Shown piece after piece: positions 42,597 to 51,066 of a stretch of DNA of 51,066 nucleotides. Origin of the DNA: Rhodoferax sp. GTDB lineage: Bacteria; Pseudomonadota; Gammaproteobacteria; Burkholderiales; Burkholderiaceae_C. Every line of letters begins with the position of its first letter. Position 1 is the first letter of the stretch. A program made the position numbers and the translations under genes. The notes under the pieces are model-generated. The model saw nothing but the letters and a program-made list of their open reading frames with translations. It had not been told where the DNA came from and did no database searches. The stretch lies in the NCBI GenBank assembly GCA_029865845.1, contig JARXAM010000141.1, positions 1 through 51,066 on the forward strand, written 5' to 3'.

Positions 42597-43973
42597 ATGA
42601 AGCTCAATGACCCCCACGCTCCTGCCACCACTGACACCGTGACCAGCGCATCCACTTTCCCCATGTCCCGCGAATGGATGGAATCGCACTGGATGGCCTT
42701 TACCGGCAACCGCAATTTCAAGGCCCAGCCGCGCATGATGGTGGGTGCCCAAGGGGCCTATTTCATGGATTCCAACGGCAAGCGCATTTTTGATGGTCTC
42801 TCTGGCCTGTGGTGCGCGGGCTTGGGCCACGGCCGCCGTGAAATAACCGACGCGGTGAGCCAGCAGATGGCGACCATGGACTACTCACCTGCCTTCCAGT
42901 TCGGCCACCCGCTGTCGTTTGCGCTGGCCAACAAAATTGTGGAACTCACCCCGGAGGGCCTGGACTATGTGTTTTACACCGGCTCGGGCTCCGAGTCGGC
43001 CGACACCGCGCTCAAGATGGCGCGCGCGTACTGGCGTGCCAAAGGGATGGGGAGCAAAACCCGCCTGATCGGCCGCGAAAAGGGCTACCACGGCGTGAAC
43101 TTCGGCGGCATTTCAGTGGGCGGCCTGCCCGCCAACCGCAAGACATTCGGCCAAGGCATTGAAGCCGACCACCTGGCCCACACCCAGCTTGCATCGAACG
43201 CGTTTAGCAAAGGCCTGCCTGAAAAAGGTGGCGACATGGCCGACGAACTGCTGCGCCTGATTGCGCTGCACGACGCCTCCAACATTGCCGCGGTGATCGT
43301 GGAGCCCATGTCCGGCTCGGCCGGAGTGGTGGTGCCGCCCGTGGGCTACTTGCAGCGCCTGCGCGAGATCTGCACCCAGAACAACATCCTGCTGATTTTT
43401 GACGAGGTCATCACTGGCTTTGGTCGCCTGGGTGCTTACACCGGCGCGGCTTACTTTGGCGTGGTGCCGGACATCTTGAACGCGGCCAAGCAAATCACCA
43501 ACGGCGCGCAGCCCTTGGGGGTGACGGTGGCCAAGAAAGAGATTTACGACACCTTCATGGCGCAGGGGGGCCCCGACTACATGCTGGAGTTTCCCCACGG
43601 CTACACCTACTCTGCGCACCCGGTGGCCTGCGCTGCGGGCATTGCGGCGCTGGACATTTTGGTGAAGGAAAACATGGTGGAACGCGTGGCAGCATTGGCC
43701 CCCTACTTTGAGAACGCCGTGCACAGCCTGCGCGGGGCCAAGCACATCACCGACATCCGCAACCTCGGCTTGGCCGCTGGCATCACGCTGGCCGCCGTGC
43801 CGGGCGAGCCCGCCAAGCGCCCTTACGAGGTCGCCATGCGCTGCCTAGACAAGGGCTTTTACGTGCGCTACGCCGGTGACTGCATTGCACTGGCGCCGCC
43901 CTTCATCACCACTGAGGCCGAGATCGACAGCCTCGTGAACGCCTTGGGCGAAGCCATCAACGAGACTGCCTAA
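42597..43973 (+). CDS. Omega-amino acid:pyruvate aminotransferase (beta-alanine transaminase)
   Basis: 458 residues, a class III PLP aminotransferase. KRIFDGLSGLWCAGLGHGRR lies near the N-terminus. Gly-Ser for phosphate binding is in FYTGSGSESADTALKMARAY, Asp in LLIFDEVITGFGRLG, and the Schiff-base Lys298 in NAAKQITNGAQPLG. It moves the amino group of beta-alanine (or other omega-amino acids) to pyruvate, giving malonate semialdehyde and alanine. It is followed after 91 bases by mmsA, whose enzyme consumes the semialdehyde, so the pair encodes conversion of beta-alanine to acetyl-CoA. Confidence 0.95.
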   Translation: MKLNDPHAPATTDTVTSASTFPMSREWMESHWMAFTGNRNFKAQPRMMVGAQGAYFMDSNGKRIFDGLSGLWCAGLGHGRREITDAVSQQMATMDYSPAFQFGHPLSFALANKIVELTPEGLDYVFYTGSGSESADTALKMARAYWRAKGMGSKTRLIGREKGYHGVNFGGISVGGLPANRKTFGQGIEADHLAHTQLASNAFSKGLPEKGGDMADELLRLIALHDASNIAAVIVEPMSGSAGVVVPPVGYLQRLREICTQNNILLIFDEVITGFGRLGAYTGAAYFGVVPDILNAAKQITNGAQPLGVTVAKKEIYDTFMAQGGPDYMLEFPHGYTYSAHPVACAAGIAALDILVKENMVERVAALAPYFENAVHSLRGAKHITDIRNLGLAAGITLAAVPGEPAKRPYEVAMRCLDKGFYVRYAGDCIALAPPFITTEAEIDSLVNALGEAINETA

Positions 43974-44064
43974 GTCGGCTGTCGCAGTCCTTCCTTTTTT
44001 CGTTTTCTGGCAAGCAAGCACCTTTCGTGGGTGCTGGCTGCCCCATGTTTAAGTGAACCCCTAC

Positions 44065-45570
44065 ATGTCCCAACTCCCTACTGTCGGCCACCTCATCGGC
44101 GGCAAGATCATCACCACTGGCGACCGCACTCAGGACGTCTTCAACCCCGCCACCGGCCAAGCCGAAAAGCGCGTGCTGCTGGCCCCCAAGGCCACGGTGG
44201 AAGAAGCGATTGCCAACGCGCAAGCCGCCTTCCCTGCCTGGCGCAACATGCCACCGCTCAAGCGCGCCCGCGTGATGGGCAACCTGAAAGTGCTGCTGGA
44301 AAAGCACGCCGAAGAACTCTGCGCCCTGATCACCGCCGAACATGGCAAGGTACTGTCCGATGCGTTGGGCGAACTGCAGCGCGGTATTGAAAACGTGGAG
44401 TACGCGAGCTATGCGCCCGAGCTGCTCAAAGGCGAGCACAGCAAAAACGTGGGCCCTGCTATCGACAGCTGGTCCGAGTTCCAGGCGCTGGGCGTGACCG
44501 CTGGCATTACCCCGTTTAACTTTCCGGCCATGGTGCCGCTGTGGATGTGGCCCATGGCGGTGGCCTGTGGCAACACCTTCATCCTGAAGCCCTCCGAGCG
44601 CGACCCCAGCTCCACCCTGCGCATTGCCGAACTGGCCCTCGAAGCCGGCCTGCCACCCGGTGTGCTTAATGTGGTGAACGGCGACAAAGAAGCGGTGGAC
44701 ACCCTGCTGACCGACCCTCGCGTCAAGGCCGTGAGCTTTGTGGGTTCCACACCGATTGCCGAGTACATCTATGCCACCGGCTGCGCCCACGGCAAACGTG
44801 TGCAAGCCCTGGGCGGTGCCAAAAACCATGCGGTGGTCATGCCCGATGCAGACGTAGCCAACGCCGTCAGCGCACTGATGGGTGCGGCCTATGGCTCCTG
44901 CGGCGAGCGCTGCATGGCGATTCCGCTGGTGGTTGCCGTGGGTGACGCAACGGCCGACGCAGTGATTGAAGGCCTGAAGACAGAGATTGCCAAGATGAAG
45001 GTCGGCCCCGGCACCGCGCCGGGCATGGACATGGGCCCGCTGGTGACCAAGCCGCACTTTGAGAAGGTCAAGGGCTACGTAGACCAAGGCGTGAAAGAAG
45101 GCGCGACGCTGATCGTGGACGGTCGCGGCCTGAAGGTGGCCGGCCATGAAGATGGCTACTACTTGGGCCCTTGCCTGTTCGACAACGTCCAACCCGGCAT
45201 GGTGATTTACCAGGAAGAAATCTTCGGCCCGGTGCTCGGTGTGGTGCGCGTCAAGACCTTGCAAGAGGCGATGGACCTGATTGATGCCCATGAATACGGC
45301 AACGGCACCTGTATCTTCACCCGCGATGGCGAGGCCGCCCGTTTTTTTACTGACAACATTCTGGTTGGCATGGTGGGCGTCAACGTTCCGCTGCCCGTGC
45401 CCGTGGCTTACCACTCGTTCGGCGGCTGGAAGCGCAGCCTGTTTGGCGACCTACACGCCTATGGCCCGGATGCGGTGCGCTTCTATACCAAGCGCAAAAC
45501 CATCACCCAGCGTTGGCCCTCGGCAGGGGTGCGGGAAGGCGCGGTGTTTAGCTTCCCGAGTAGCCGATAA
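44065..45570 (+). CDS. mmsA: Methylmalonate/malonate-semialdehyde dehydrogenase (CoA-acylating)
   Basis: 501 residues. The start at 44065 gives [20 protein letters not shown], the family's usual beginning; a GTG 12 bases upstream is possible. Family motifs are [20 protein letters not shown], the NAD-binding [20 protein letters not shown], and the catalytic Cys283 in [10 protein letters not shown], without the Glu used by hydrolytic ALDHs, as expected for CoA-acylating MmsA. It converts (methyl)malonate semialdehyde, CoA and NAD to propionyl- or acetyl-CoA plus CO2. Located downstream of the transaminase, it would complete beta-alanine degradation; valine and inositol routes are also possible. 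Confidence 0.95.
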   Translation: MSQLPTVGHLIGGKIITTGDRTQDVFNPATGQAEKRVLLAPKATVEEAIANAQAAFPAWRNMPPLKRARVMGNLKVLLEKHAEELCALITAEHGKVLSDALGELQRGIENVEYASYAPELLKGEHSKNVGPAIDSWSEFQALGVTAGITPFNFPAMVPLWMWPMAVACGNTFILKPSERDPSSTLRIAELALEAGLPPGVLNVVNGDKEAVDTLLTDPRVKAVSFVGSTPIAEYIYATGCAHGKRVQALGGAKNHAVVMPDADVANAVSALMGAAYGSCGERCMAIPLVVAVGDATADAVIEGLKTEIAKMKVGPGTAPGMDMGPLVTKPHFEKVKGYVDQGVKEGATLIVDGRGLKVAGHEDGYYLGPCLFDNVQPGMVIYQEEIFGPVLGVVRVKTLQEAMDLIDAHEYGNGTCIFTRDGEAARFFTDNILVGMVGVNVPLPVPVAYHSFGGWKRSLFGDLHAYGPDAVRFYTKRKTITQRWPSAGVREGAVFSFPSSR

Positions 45571-45670
45571 GCGCTGGCCTTATCGCATCGTCGGGGGCGT
45601 TGCGGCCAGCAGGCTGGCGGCCTTGACGGGTGGTGTCGCATGGTCTTGGGAAAGTGCGCACAATCTTCCC

Positions 45671-46720
45671 ATGTCCACACACCACCTCCCCCGCCTCTCC
45701 ATGCTCGACCTGGTCGCCGTTCGCGAAGGCGGCACGGTGGGAGAGGCATTGCGCATTGCCCTACGCACCGCGCAACATGCCGAGGCGCTAGGGTTTGAGC
45801 GCTACTGGCTGGCCGAGCACCACAATATGCCGGGCATCGCCAGTTCGGCCACGGCGGTGCTGGTGGGCCACATTGCTGGGGGCACGCAGCGTATTCGGGT
45901 GGGGTCGGGCGGCATCATGCTGCCCAACCATGCGCCGCTGGTCGTGGCCGAAGCGTTTGGCACCTTGGCCGAGCTGTACCCTGGCCGTATCGACCTGGGC
46001 CTGGGCCGGGCCCCCGGTACCGACCAGGCCACCCTGCGGGCACTGCGCCGCAACAAGGTGGAGCACGAAGACGACTTCCCACGCGACGTGGCCGAGCTGC
46101 AAACGCTGCTAGGCCCCTTGCAACCGGGGCAAACGCTGGTGGCCATGCCGGGCGCGGGCACGCAGGTGCCCATGTGGTTGCTGGGCTCCAGCTTGTATTC
46201 CGCCCAACTGGCGGGCCATATGGGGCTGCCGTATGCGTTTGCATCGCACTTCGCGCCACGCTACCTGCACCAAGCGATTGCGATGTACCGCAGCCTGTTC
46301 AAACCTTCCACCTCACGGGCCACGCCGCATGTGATGGTGGGAGTGCCTTTGGTGGCGGCAGAGACGGACGCAGAGGCAGAGCTGCTGGCCAGCAGCATTT
46401 ACCAGCGGGTGCTGGGCATCCTGACTGGGCAACGCGGGGCGTTACCACCACCGGTGCCGCAGTTTTTGCAACAGTGCCCCCCCGATGCACGGGCTGCCAT
46501 CCAAGGCTTCCTCGGTGAAGCGGTAATCGGCGGGCCAGACACTGTGCAACAAGGCCTGCTGGCCATGGCCGATGCCACCCATGCCGACGAACTAATGCTG
46601 GTGTGTGACATCTACGACCCCGCCTTGCGCCTGCGCGCATTGGACATTGCGGCACATGCCATGCGCCGGGCGGCACAGGACAGCGCAGCGCTCAGGGACG
46701 CCGCGCCGGCAAAGGGATGA
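45671..46720 (+). CDS. LLM-class flavin-dependent oxidoreductase (luciferase-like)
   Basis: 349 residues from the ATG at 45671 ([20 protein letters not shown]). The upstream open frame is a shadow of mmsA. Features of the bacterial-luciferase superfamily are [20 protein letters not shown] near residue 38, [20 protein letters not shown] near 75, and [20 protein letters not shown] near 100. It matches the MsnO8/YhbW-like group of uncharacterised monooxygenases. Substrate unknown. Its 3' end overlaps the convergent pirin gene by 29 bases. Confidence 0.93.
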   Translation: MSTHHLPRLSMLDLVAVREGGTVGEALRIALRTAQHAEALGFERYWLAEHHNMPGIASSATAVLVGHIAGGTQRIRVGSGGIMLPNHAPLVVAEAFGTLAELYPGRIDLGLGRAPGTDQATLRALRRNKVEHEDDFPRDVAELQTLLGPLQPGQTLVAMPGAGTQVPMWLLGSSLYSAQLAGHMGLPYAFASHFAPRYLHQAIAMYRSLFKPSTSRATPHVMVGVPLVAAETDAEAELLASSIYQRVLGILTGQRGALPPPVPQFLQQCPPDARAAIQGFLGEAVIGGPDTVQQGLLAMADATHADELMLVCDIYDPALRLRALDIAAHAMRRAAQDSAALRDAAPAKG

Positions 46721-47558
46721 ACTCTGTCTCACCAGGAACGGTGGGGAAGCGCTGCGCCTCCCAGTCGTCTTGGGCTTGCAGGATGCGTTCTTTGCGGCTG
46801 GACACAAAGTTCCACACCATGAATCGGTGCCCCAGCGGCGTGCCGCCCAGCACCATCAGCCGCGTGGCTTGCGGGGCCTGAATGGTTGGTTCAACGCCCT
46901 CTTCCAACACCAGCATCTGCGCGCGCGGCAGCACGTCGCCGTCCACCCCTACATCGGCGTCCACGCTGTAAATGCCCCGCTCCGCGGCGGCCGCAGGCAC
47001 GACGATGGACGCACCCGCTTCCAGCGTGATGGCCAGGTACAAGGTGGGTGACAAGGTCCGCACCGGCGACTGCACCCCCCACGCGCTGCCCACCAGCACC
47101 CGCACTGTGGCGCCCGCAAGGGCCACCTCGGGGATGGCACTGGCGGGGGTGTGCGCAAACGAAGGTGCATCGTCCTCATGCGCGGCAGGGAGCGCGCACC
47201 ACAGCTGAAACCCGTGGCTGGTGCGGCTCACTTCCCGCAAGTCGTCAGGGGTGCGCTCGGAGTGCACGATGCCCCGCCCGGCCGTCATCCAGTTGATGGC
47301 GCCCGGCTCAATGCGCTGCACCACGCCGGTGGAGTCGCGGTGCACCATCGCGCCCTCCAACAGGTAGGTTACCGTTGCCAGCCCAATGTGGGGATGCGGG
47401 CGCACATCGTGGTTGTCGCCGGGGTGGGCGGTGACCGGGCCGAAGTGGTCAAAAAACACAAACGGCCCCATTGCCTGGCGCTGCACCGACGGCAACACGC
47501 GGCGCACGGTAAAGCCGCCACCTAGGTCATGCAAGCGGGGAATGAGGGGGTGCAACAT
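46692..47558 (-). CDS. Pirin family protein
   Basis: 288 residues, a bicupin. The first cupin has the metal ligands in [20 protein letters not shown] (two His) and [12 protein letters not shown] (His and Glu), so Fe binding and perhaps quercetinase-like dioxygenase activity are possible. [11 protein letters not shown] near the N-terminus is a pirin hallmark. The C-terminal cupin ([20 protein letters not shown]) is degenerate, as is common. The last 29 bases overlap the end of the luciferase-like gene in antisense orientation. No other link to neighbours is evident. Confidence 0.93.
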   Translation of the reverse strand: MLHPLIPRLHDLGGGFTVRRVLPSVQRQAMGPFVFFDHFGPVTAHPGDNHDVRPHPHIGLATVTYLLEGAMVHRDSTGVVQRIEPGAINWMTAGRGIVHSERTPDDLREVSRTSHGFQLWCALPAAHEDDAPSFAHTPASAIPEVALAGATVRVLVGSAWGVQSPVRTLSPTLYLAITLEAGASIVVPAAAAERGIYSVDADVGVDGDVLPRAQMLVLEEGVEPTIQAPQATRLMVLGGTPLGHRFMVWNFVSSRKERILQAQDDWEAQRFPTVPGETEFIPLPARRP

Positions 47559-47730
47559 GGGAGGTCCTGACGTGTCTCAACGCTGCCATTGCAACAGAAT
47601 TGCTACGCTGCGGCAACGTGCGCGGCGTGCTATCAAAATGAGAACATCATGCGCATAGATATGGCCCGGCTCTGCTACATTGGCTGGCAAGTGCATGCCT
47701 CCATTTTTCATTCCTGACCGGCCACTTGCC

Positions 47731-48870
47731 ATGGACCGCTCCACCTCCGAATCGCCACACACCCTGGGTGAGGCGCGCGCCTTTAATTTTCAGAATGCGC
47801 GTCGCCTGGCCCCGTGGTTCGCCAAAGGGTGTGCGGTGGCTGCCCTGTGGTTTTGGGGCCTGGCTGCCTGGCAGAGCGCGCAGCCTTTGCCCGCAGGGCC
47901 TGCGGTGTTTGCGGGTGCGTGGTGTGCGCTAGCGGCCTTGGCCTTTGTAGGAGTCATCCGCTGGGGCAACGCCCTGGACGACAGGCGGCACACCTGGGGG
48001 GCGCAGGCGCTTGCATTTGTGACTTTGGGCCTGGGTCTGGCTTTGTCGGTCGGCTTGGGTGTGCTTGACACGACCCAAGCGCCTGACCTTGTCCCGTTCG
48101 CGCTGTGGTGCACCTTGTCAGCCGGTGCCGTGCTGATGCGCCCCCGCGCGGCAGCGGTTTGGTATGCCACCTGTGGCCTGGCACTGTGCGTGGGTGTGGC
48201 GTGGGCTCCCACTCAGCAGGCGACGCTGGGGACATGGTGGTTCTTTGGAGCGGCGGCATGCGCCGGTGGATGGGGGCTGTCTGGCCTGCTGTGGCACCGG
48301 TTTTCCACAGAATCAGCGTTGCGGCGGTCGCTGGAAACAAGCCAATCAGAACTTCAGCTCAAGCAGCGCGAATTGGATCGGCTGGTGCGCCAGGACGGTC
48401 TCACCGGGCTATTCAATCGCAACACCTTTTTGGAGCTGGGTCGCAACGAACTGCGGCGCGCCCAGCGGCAGGGCAGCAACACCACCGTGCTGTTGATCGA
48501 CTTGGACTACTTCAAGCGGGTCAACGACACCTGGGGGCATCCGGCCGGCGATGCCGTGCTGCGGCACGTGGCCCACACCATGGTGAGCAATTTACGCAGC
48601 ACCGATCTGGTGGGTCGGCTGGGAGGGGAAGAGTTCATTGTGCTGTTGCCGCACACCTCTGCAGAAATGGGGCGCAACATTGCCGAAAAACTGCGGCACA
48701 AGCTGCAGCACAGCGAGGTGTTCTGGGAGAACCAGCGCATTGCCGTGACCGCCAGCATTGGCATGTCCTGCGCCAAACCCACAGAGGCACTGAGCATGGA
48801 TGCGCTGTACCTGGAAGCGGACAAGGCGCTCTACCTGGCCAAGCAGCGCGGGCGCAACCGGGTGATGTAA
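47731..48870 (+). CDS. Membrane-bound diguanylate cyclase (GGDEF domain)
   Basis: 379 residues from the ATG at 47731; ATG 47695 is an alternative and neither has a good Shine-Dalgarno. About six membrane helices occupy residues 30-210 (VAALWFWGLAAWQSAQPLPA, TWWFFGAAACAGGWGLSGLL). A coiled coil (QSELQLKQRELDRLVRQDGL) connects to the GGDEF domain, with GGEEF at 298-302 and an RxxD inhibition site (RSTD, 289-292) five residues before it. It should make c-di-GMP and be feedback-inhibited. No EAL domain. The N-terminal sensor resembles no named family. Its product could act on MshE, but this is inference. Confidence 0.93.
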   Translation: MDRSTSESPHTLGEARAFNFQNARRLAPWFAKGCAVAALWFWGLAAWQSAQPLPAGPAVFAGAWCALAALAFVGVIRWGNALDDRRHTWGAQALAFVTLGLGLALSVGLGVLDTTQAPDLVPFALWCTLSAGAVLMRPRAAAVWYATCGLALCVGVAWAPTQQATLGTWWFFGAAACAGGWGLSGLLWHRFSTESALRRSLETSQSELQLKQRELDRLVRQDGLTGLFNRNTFLELGRNELRRAQRQGSNTTVLLIDLDYFKRVNDTWGHPAGDAVLRHVAHTMVSNLRSTDLVGRLGGEEFIVLLPHTSAEMGRNIAEKLRHKLQHSEVFWENQRIAVTASIGMSCAKPTEALSMDALYLEADKALYLAKQRGRNRVM

Positions 48871-48918
48871 GCCAGACACCCCGGCCTGCGCTGCCGTGGA
48901 TAGGATAATCAAGGCCAC

Positions 48919-50883
48919 ATGGCACTTATTACCCTTCTTGACGCGCAGCTGGCATTCGGACACGTCCCTCTTCTCGACCACGCTGATTTTTCCCTCGAAA
49001 CGCAGGAGCGCGTCGGCCTGATTGGCCGCAACGGCGCCGGCAAATCGTCCATGCTCAAAATTCTGGGCGGCATGGAAAGACCCGACGACGGTACCTTGCA
49101 GGTGCAAACCGGCACCCGTATTTCCTATGTGGCACAAGAGCCGCAGCTCGAGGCGGACGCTACCGTGTTCGTGGCGGTTCGCGCGGGCTTGGAGCGCGTG
49201 ATCGGATTGATTGAGCAGTATTGCGCGGGCGAAGGTGATCTGGACGCCATGCAAAGCGAGATCGAAACGCTGGATGGCTGGAACTGGGAACAGCGGGTCA
49301 ACGAGACCCTGCAACGCCTGCACCTCAACCCCTCGGCACAAGTCAGCGCCCTCTCCGGCGGCACCAAAAAACGCGTGGCCCTGGCCCAGGCGCTGGTCGC
49401 CCAGCCCGATGTGCTGCTGCTCGACGAACCCACCAACCACCTGGACCTGGACTCGATTGAATGGCTGGAAGGCCTGCTCAAAGAGTTCAAAGGCTCCATC
49501 ATCACCATCACCCACGACCGGTCCTTTTTGGACAACGTGGCGACCCGCATCGTCGAGCTGGACCGCGGCAAGCTGATGAGCTACCCCGGCAACTTCGCCG
49601 CCTACCTCACCCAAAAAGAGGAGCAGCTGGCGCAAGAGGCGGTCATCAACGCCAAGGCAGACAAGCTGCTGGCCCAAGAAGAAGTGTGGATTCGCAAAGG
49701 CGTCGAAGCCCGCCGCACCCGGGCCACCGCCCGCATCAACCGCCTGCAAGAGCTGCGCGCCACCCGAGAAGCCCGCCGCGAGGTGGTGGGCAGTGTGAAC
49801 ATGGATGTCAACAGCGGCGACAAGAGCGGCAAGCTGGTCTCTGAGATGGTGCATGTGAGCAAGACCTTCAGCGATCGCATGATCGTCAAGGACTTCACCG
49901 CCACCATCCTGCGCGGCGACAAAATTGGCCTGCTGGGTCCGAACGGCGCGGGCAAGACCACCTTGCTGAAGCTCATATTGGGCGAGCACCAACCCGACCC
50001 GGCGCCTGCCAACGCCCCCAAACCCGAACCCGGTCACAGCCCCTGGGGCACGGTGCGGCTGGGGGCCAATGTCACGGTGGCCTACTTCGACCAGATGCGC
50101 AACGCGCTGGACTTGGACGCGACACTGGAAGACTTCATCAGCCCCGGCTCGGAGTGGATCGAGATCGGCAACCAACGCAAGCACGTCAAGAGCTACCTGG
50201 GTGACTTTTTGTTCTCCCCGGCCCGCGCCACCTCCCCGGTGCGATCCTTGAGTGGGGGCGAGCGCAACCGCCTGTTGCTGGCGCGCCTGTTTGCCCGCCC
50301 CGCCAACGTGCTGGTGCTGGACGAACCCACCAACGACCTGGACATTGACACGCTGGAGCTGCTGGAAGACCTGCTCCAAAGCTACGACGGCACCGTGTTT
50401 CTGGTCAGCCACGACCGCACCTTCCTGGACAACGTGGTGACCAGCACTATTGCCTACGAGGGCGATGGCAAATGGCGCGAGTACGAGGGCGGCGTGAGCG
50501 ACTGGCTGATCCAGACCCAACGCGCCAACGCCATTGCCGCGTCGCAGGGCAAGGCCACCGCCAAGCCCTTTCACTACGAGCGCGAGCAACTCCACAAGCA
50601 AGAACAGGCCGTCGCCCAGGTGAGCGCCACCGCCCCTGTGGCAGCCGCGCCCGGCAAAACGCGCAAGCTCAGCTACAAAGAGCAACGCGAGTTGGATGGC
50701 TTGCCCGCGCAGATTGCAGCGCTGGAGGCCGAGCAAGAAGACATCGCCGATGCCCTGGCAGACGGCAGCCTCTTTGCCACCGACAATGCCCGCGCCCTGG
50801 CCTTGAGTGCACGCAACGCCGAGATCGACGACGCGCTGATGGCGGCGCTGGAACGCTGGGAAGCCCTGGGGCATACCGGCTAA
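48919..50883 (+). CDS. uup: ABC-F family ATPase Uup
   Basis: 654 residues with two ABC domains and no membrane segments. First: IGRNGAGKSSMLKILGG, signature LSGGTKKRVALAQAL and LLLDEPTNHLDLDS. Second: LGPNGAGKTTLLKLILG, LSGGERNRLLLARLF and LVLDEPTNDLDIDT. The interdomain linker carries the basic ARRTRATARINRLQELRATR segment. The C-terminal coiled-coil domain (KLSYKEQRELDGLPAQIAAL) that binds DNA in E. coli Uup distinguishes it from EttA or YheS. Uup affects precise transposon excision and ribosome-related phenotypes. It is 48 bases after the GGDEF gene. Confidence 0.93.
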   Translation: MALITLLDAQLAFGHVPLLDHADFSLETQERVGLIGRNGAGKSSMLKILGGMERPDDGTLQVQTGTRISYVAQEPQLEADATVFVAVRAGLERVIGLIEQYCAGEGDLDAMQSEIETLDGWNWEQRVNETLQRLHLNPSAQVSALSGGTKKRVALAQALVAQPDVLLLDEPTNHLDLDSIEWLEGLLKEFKGSIITITHDRSFLDNVATRIVELDRGKLMSYPGNFAAYLTQKEEQLAQEAVINAKADKLLAQEEVWIRKGVEARRTRATARINRLQELRATREARREVVGSVNMDVNSGDKSGKLVSEMVHVSKTFSDRMIVKDFTATILRGDKIGLLGPNGAGKTTLLKLILGEHQPDPAPANAPKPEPGHSPWGTVRLGANVTVAYFDQMRNALDLDATLEDFISPGSEWIEIGNQRKHVKSYLGDFLFSPARATSPVRSLSGGERNRLLLARLFARPANVLVLDEPTNDLDIDTLELLEDLLQSYDGTVFLVSHDRTFLDNVVTSTIAYEGDGKWREYEGGVSDWLIQTQRANAIAASQGKATAKPFHYEREQLHKQEQAVAQVSATAPVAAAPGKTRKLSYKEQRELDGLPAQIAALEAEQEDIADALADGSLFATDNARALALSARNAEIDDALMAALERWEALGHTG

Positions 50884-50919
50884 GCGCCGCGCCCTGCCTG
50901 CCCTTGCGCGGCACACGCC

Positions 50920-51066
50920 CTAACGGGCGATGCAGCGCAGCACCGTGTGCACCAGGTGGTCGATCTCAAAGGGTTTGCCCACGTGGTCATTCATCCCGGC
51001 GGCCAAGCAGGCCTCGCGGTCCGAGGCCATGGCATTGGCGGTCATGGCGACCACGGGCAAGGTTGC
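50920..51066 (-). CDS. Response-regulator receiver domain, C-terminal end (partial)
   Basis: The gene enters from the right edge; 48 C-terminal residues are visible. They start [20 protein letters not shown] and continue [14 protein letters not shown], the last strand and helix of a CheY-like receiver with the conserved Lys-Pro pair. Such an ending, with TANAM, is typical of receiver domains at the C-terminus of hybrid histidine kinases. The rest of the protein lies outside, so whether it is a hybrid kinase or a single regulator cannot be decided. It converges on uup with 36 bases between. Confidence 0.88.
   Translation of the reverse strand, partial: ATLPVVAMTANAMASDREACLAAGMNDHVGKPFEIDHLVHTVLRCIAR

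Noticed and set aside
44011-44037. agcacc/ggtgct stem between the transaminase and mmsA as a terminator
   Set aside because: Only 6 bp with no T-run, and the two genes belong to one pathway on the same strand.
43957-45414. 485-codon minus-strand ORF opposite mmsA
   Set aside because: His/Gly-rich shadow frame; mmsA has all catalytic motifs.
45281-45670. N-terminal extension of the luciferase-like protein
   Set aside because: The upstream part of the open frame lies in another frame of mmsA and has no family similarity; the ATG at 45671 fits the superfamily start.
48592-50916. 774-codon minus-strand ORF antisense to uup and the GGDEF gene end
   Set aside because: Antisense of an unmistakable ABC-F ATPase; no recognisable motif and no SD.
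50914-50927. cgccc/gggcg stem after uup
   Set aside because: Five base pairs and no T-run; overlaps the stop of the receiver-domain gene.

Overview
The window looks like a stretch of chromosome from a high-GC betaproteobacterium, most likely Burkholderiales and Comamonadaceae-like. The evidence is the codon use, the GTP-type PEP carboxykinase, the split MetH carrying S-adenosylhomocysteine (SAH) riboswitches, and the mix of LysR regulators and beta-alanine catabolism. The genus is inference. I see no tRNA, rRNA, CRISPR array, insertion sequence or prophage.

Left part (1-17.5 kb). The 3' end of a comM-like gene runs convergently into one large minus-strand MSHA-type type IV pilus operon. Transcription runs E-G-F-A-C-D-O-P-Q-I-I2-J-K-L-M-N, from 17486 down to 656. 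Seven junctions are 4-base ATGA overlaps. Relative to the Vibrio order (I-J-K-L-M-N-E-G-F-B-A-C-D-O-P-Q) the two blocks are circularly permuted, and mshB and mshH are absent. The major pilin gene mshA has its own promoter candidate, whose -35 hexamer lies inside a perfect inverted repeat. The MshE ATPase carries both cyclic-di-GMP-binding MshEN motifs, and a membrane diguanylate cyclase lies near the right end of the window.

Middle (17.6-31.1 kb). An AT-richer lipoprotein/DUF4105 pair is followed upstream by methionine synthase, split into metH1 and metH2. The two halves are separated by an outer-membrane protein gene and a Gfo/Idh oxidoreductase gene. Each half has its own SAH riboswitch, whose 3' strand is perfectly complementary to the Shine-Dalgarno (SD) region. 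Next come recQ and a 97-residue orphan. After these is a large tandem AAA+ ATPase preceded by a 28-codon cysteine-rich ORF (C-x3-C-x2-C-x5-C) that overlaps its start by ATGA. A 46-residue single-helix membrane protein gene is closed by a perfect terminator.

Right part (31.2-51 kb). This holds pckG, a small membrane protein, a LysR/metallophosphoesterase pair, a signal-bearing LigE-type DNA ligase, a universal stress protein and a TetR regulator. The divergent argP-dadA pair follows, then a lipoprotein. A LysR gene diverges from an omega-amino acid:pyruvate transaminase and mmsA (beta-alanine to acetyl-CoA). Last are an LLM-class flavin oxidoreductase, a pirin, a GGDEF protein, the ABC-F ATPase Uup and the end of a receiver-domain protein.

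How the parts may work together (inference): c-di-GMP may set MSHA pilus assembly through MshE, SAH level sets MetH translation, and dadA, the transaminase, mmsA and pckG form an amino-acid-to-central-carbon theme. ComM and a periplasmic ligase would suit DNA uptake, but nothing here proves competence.
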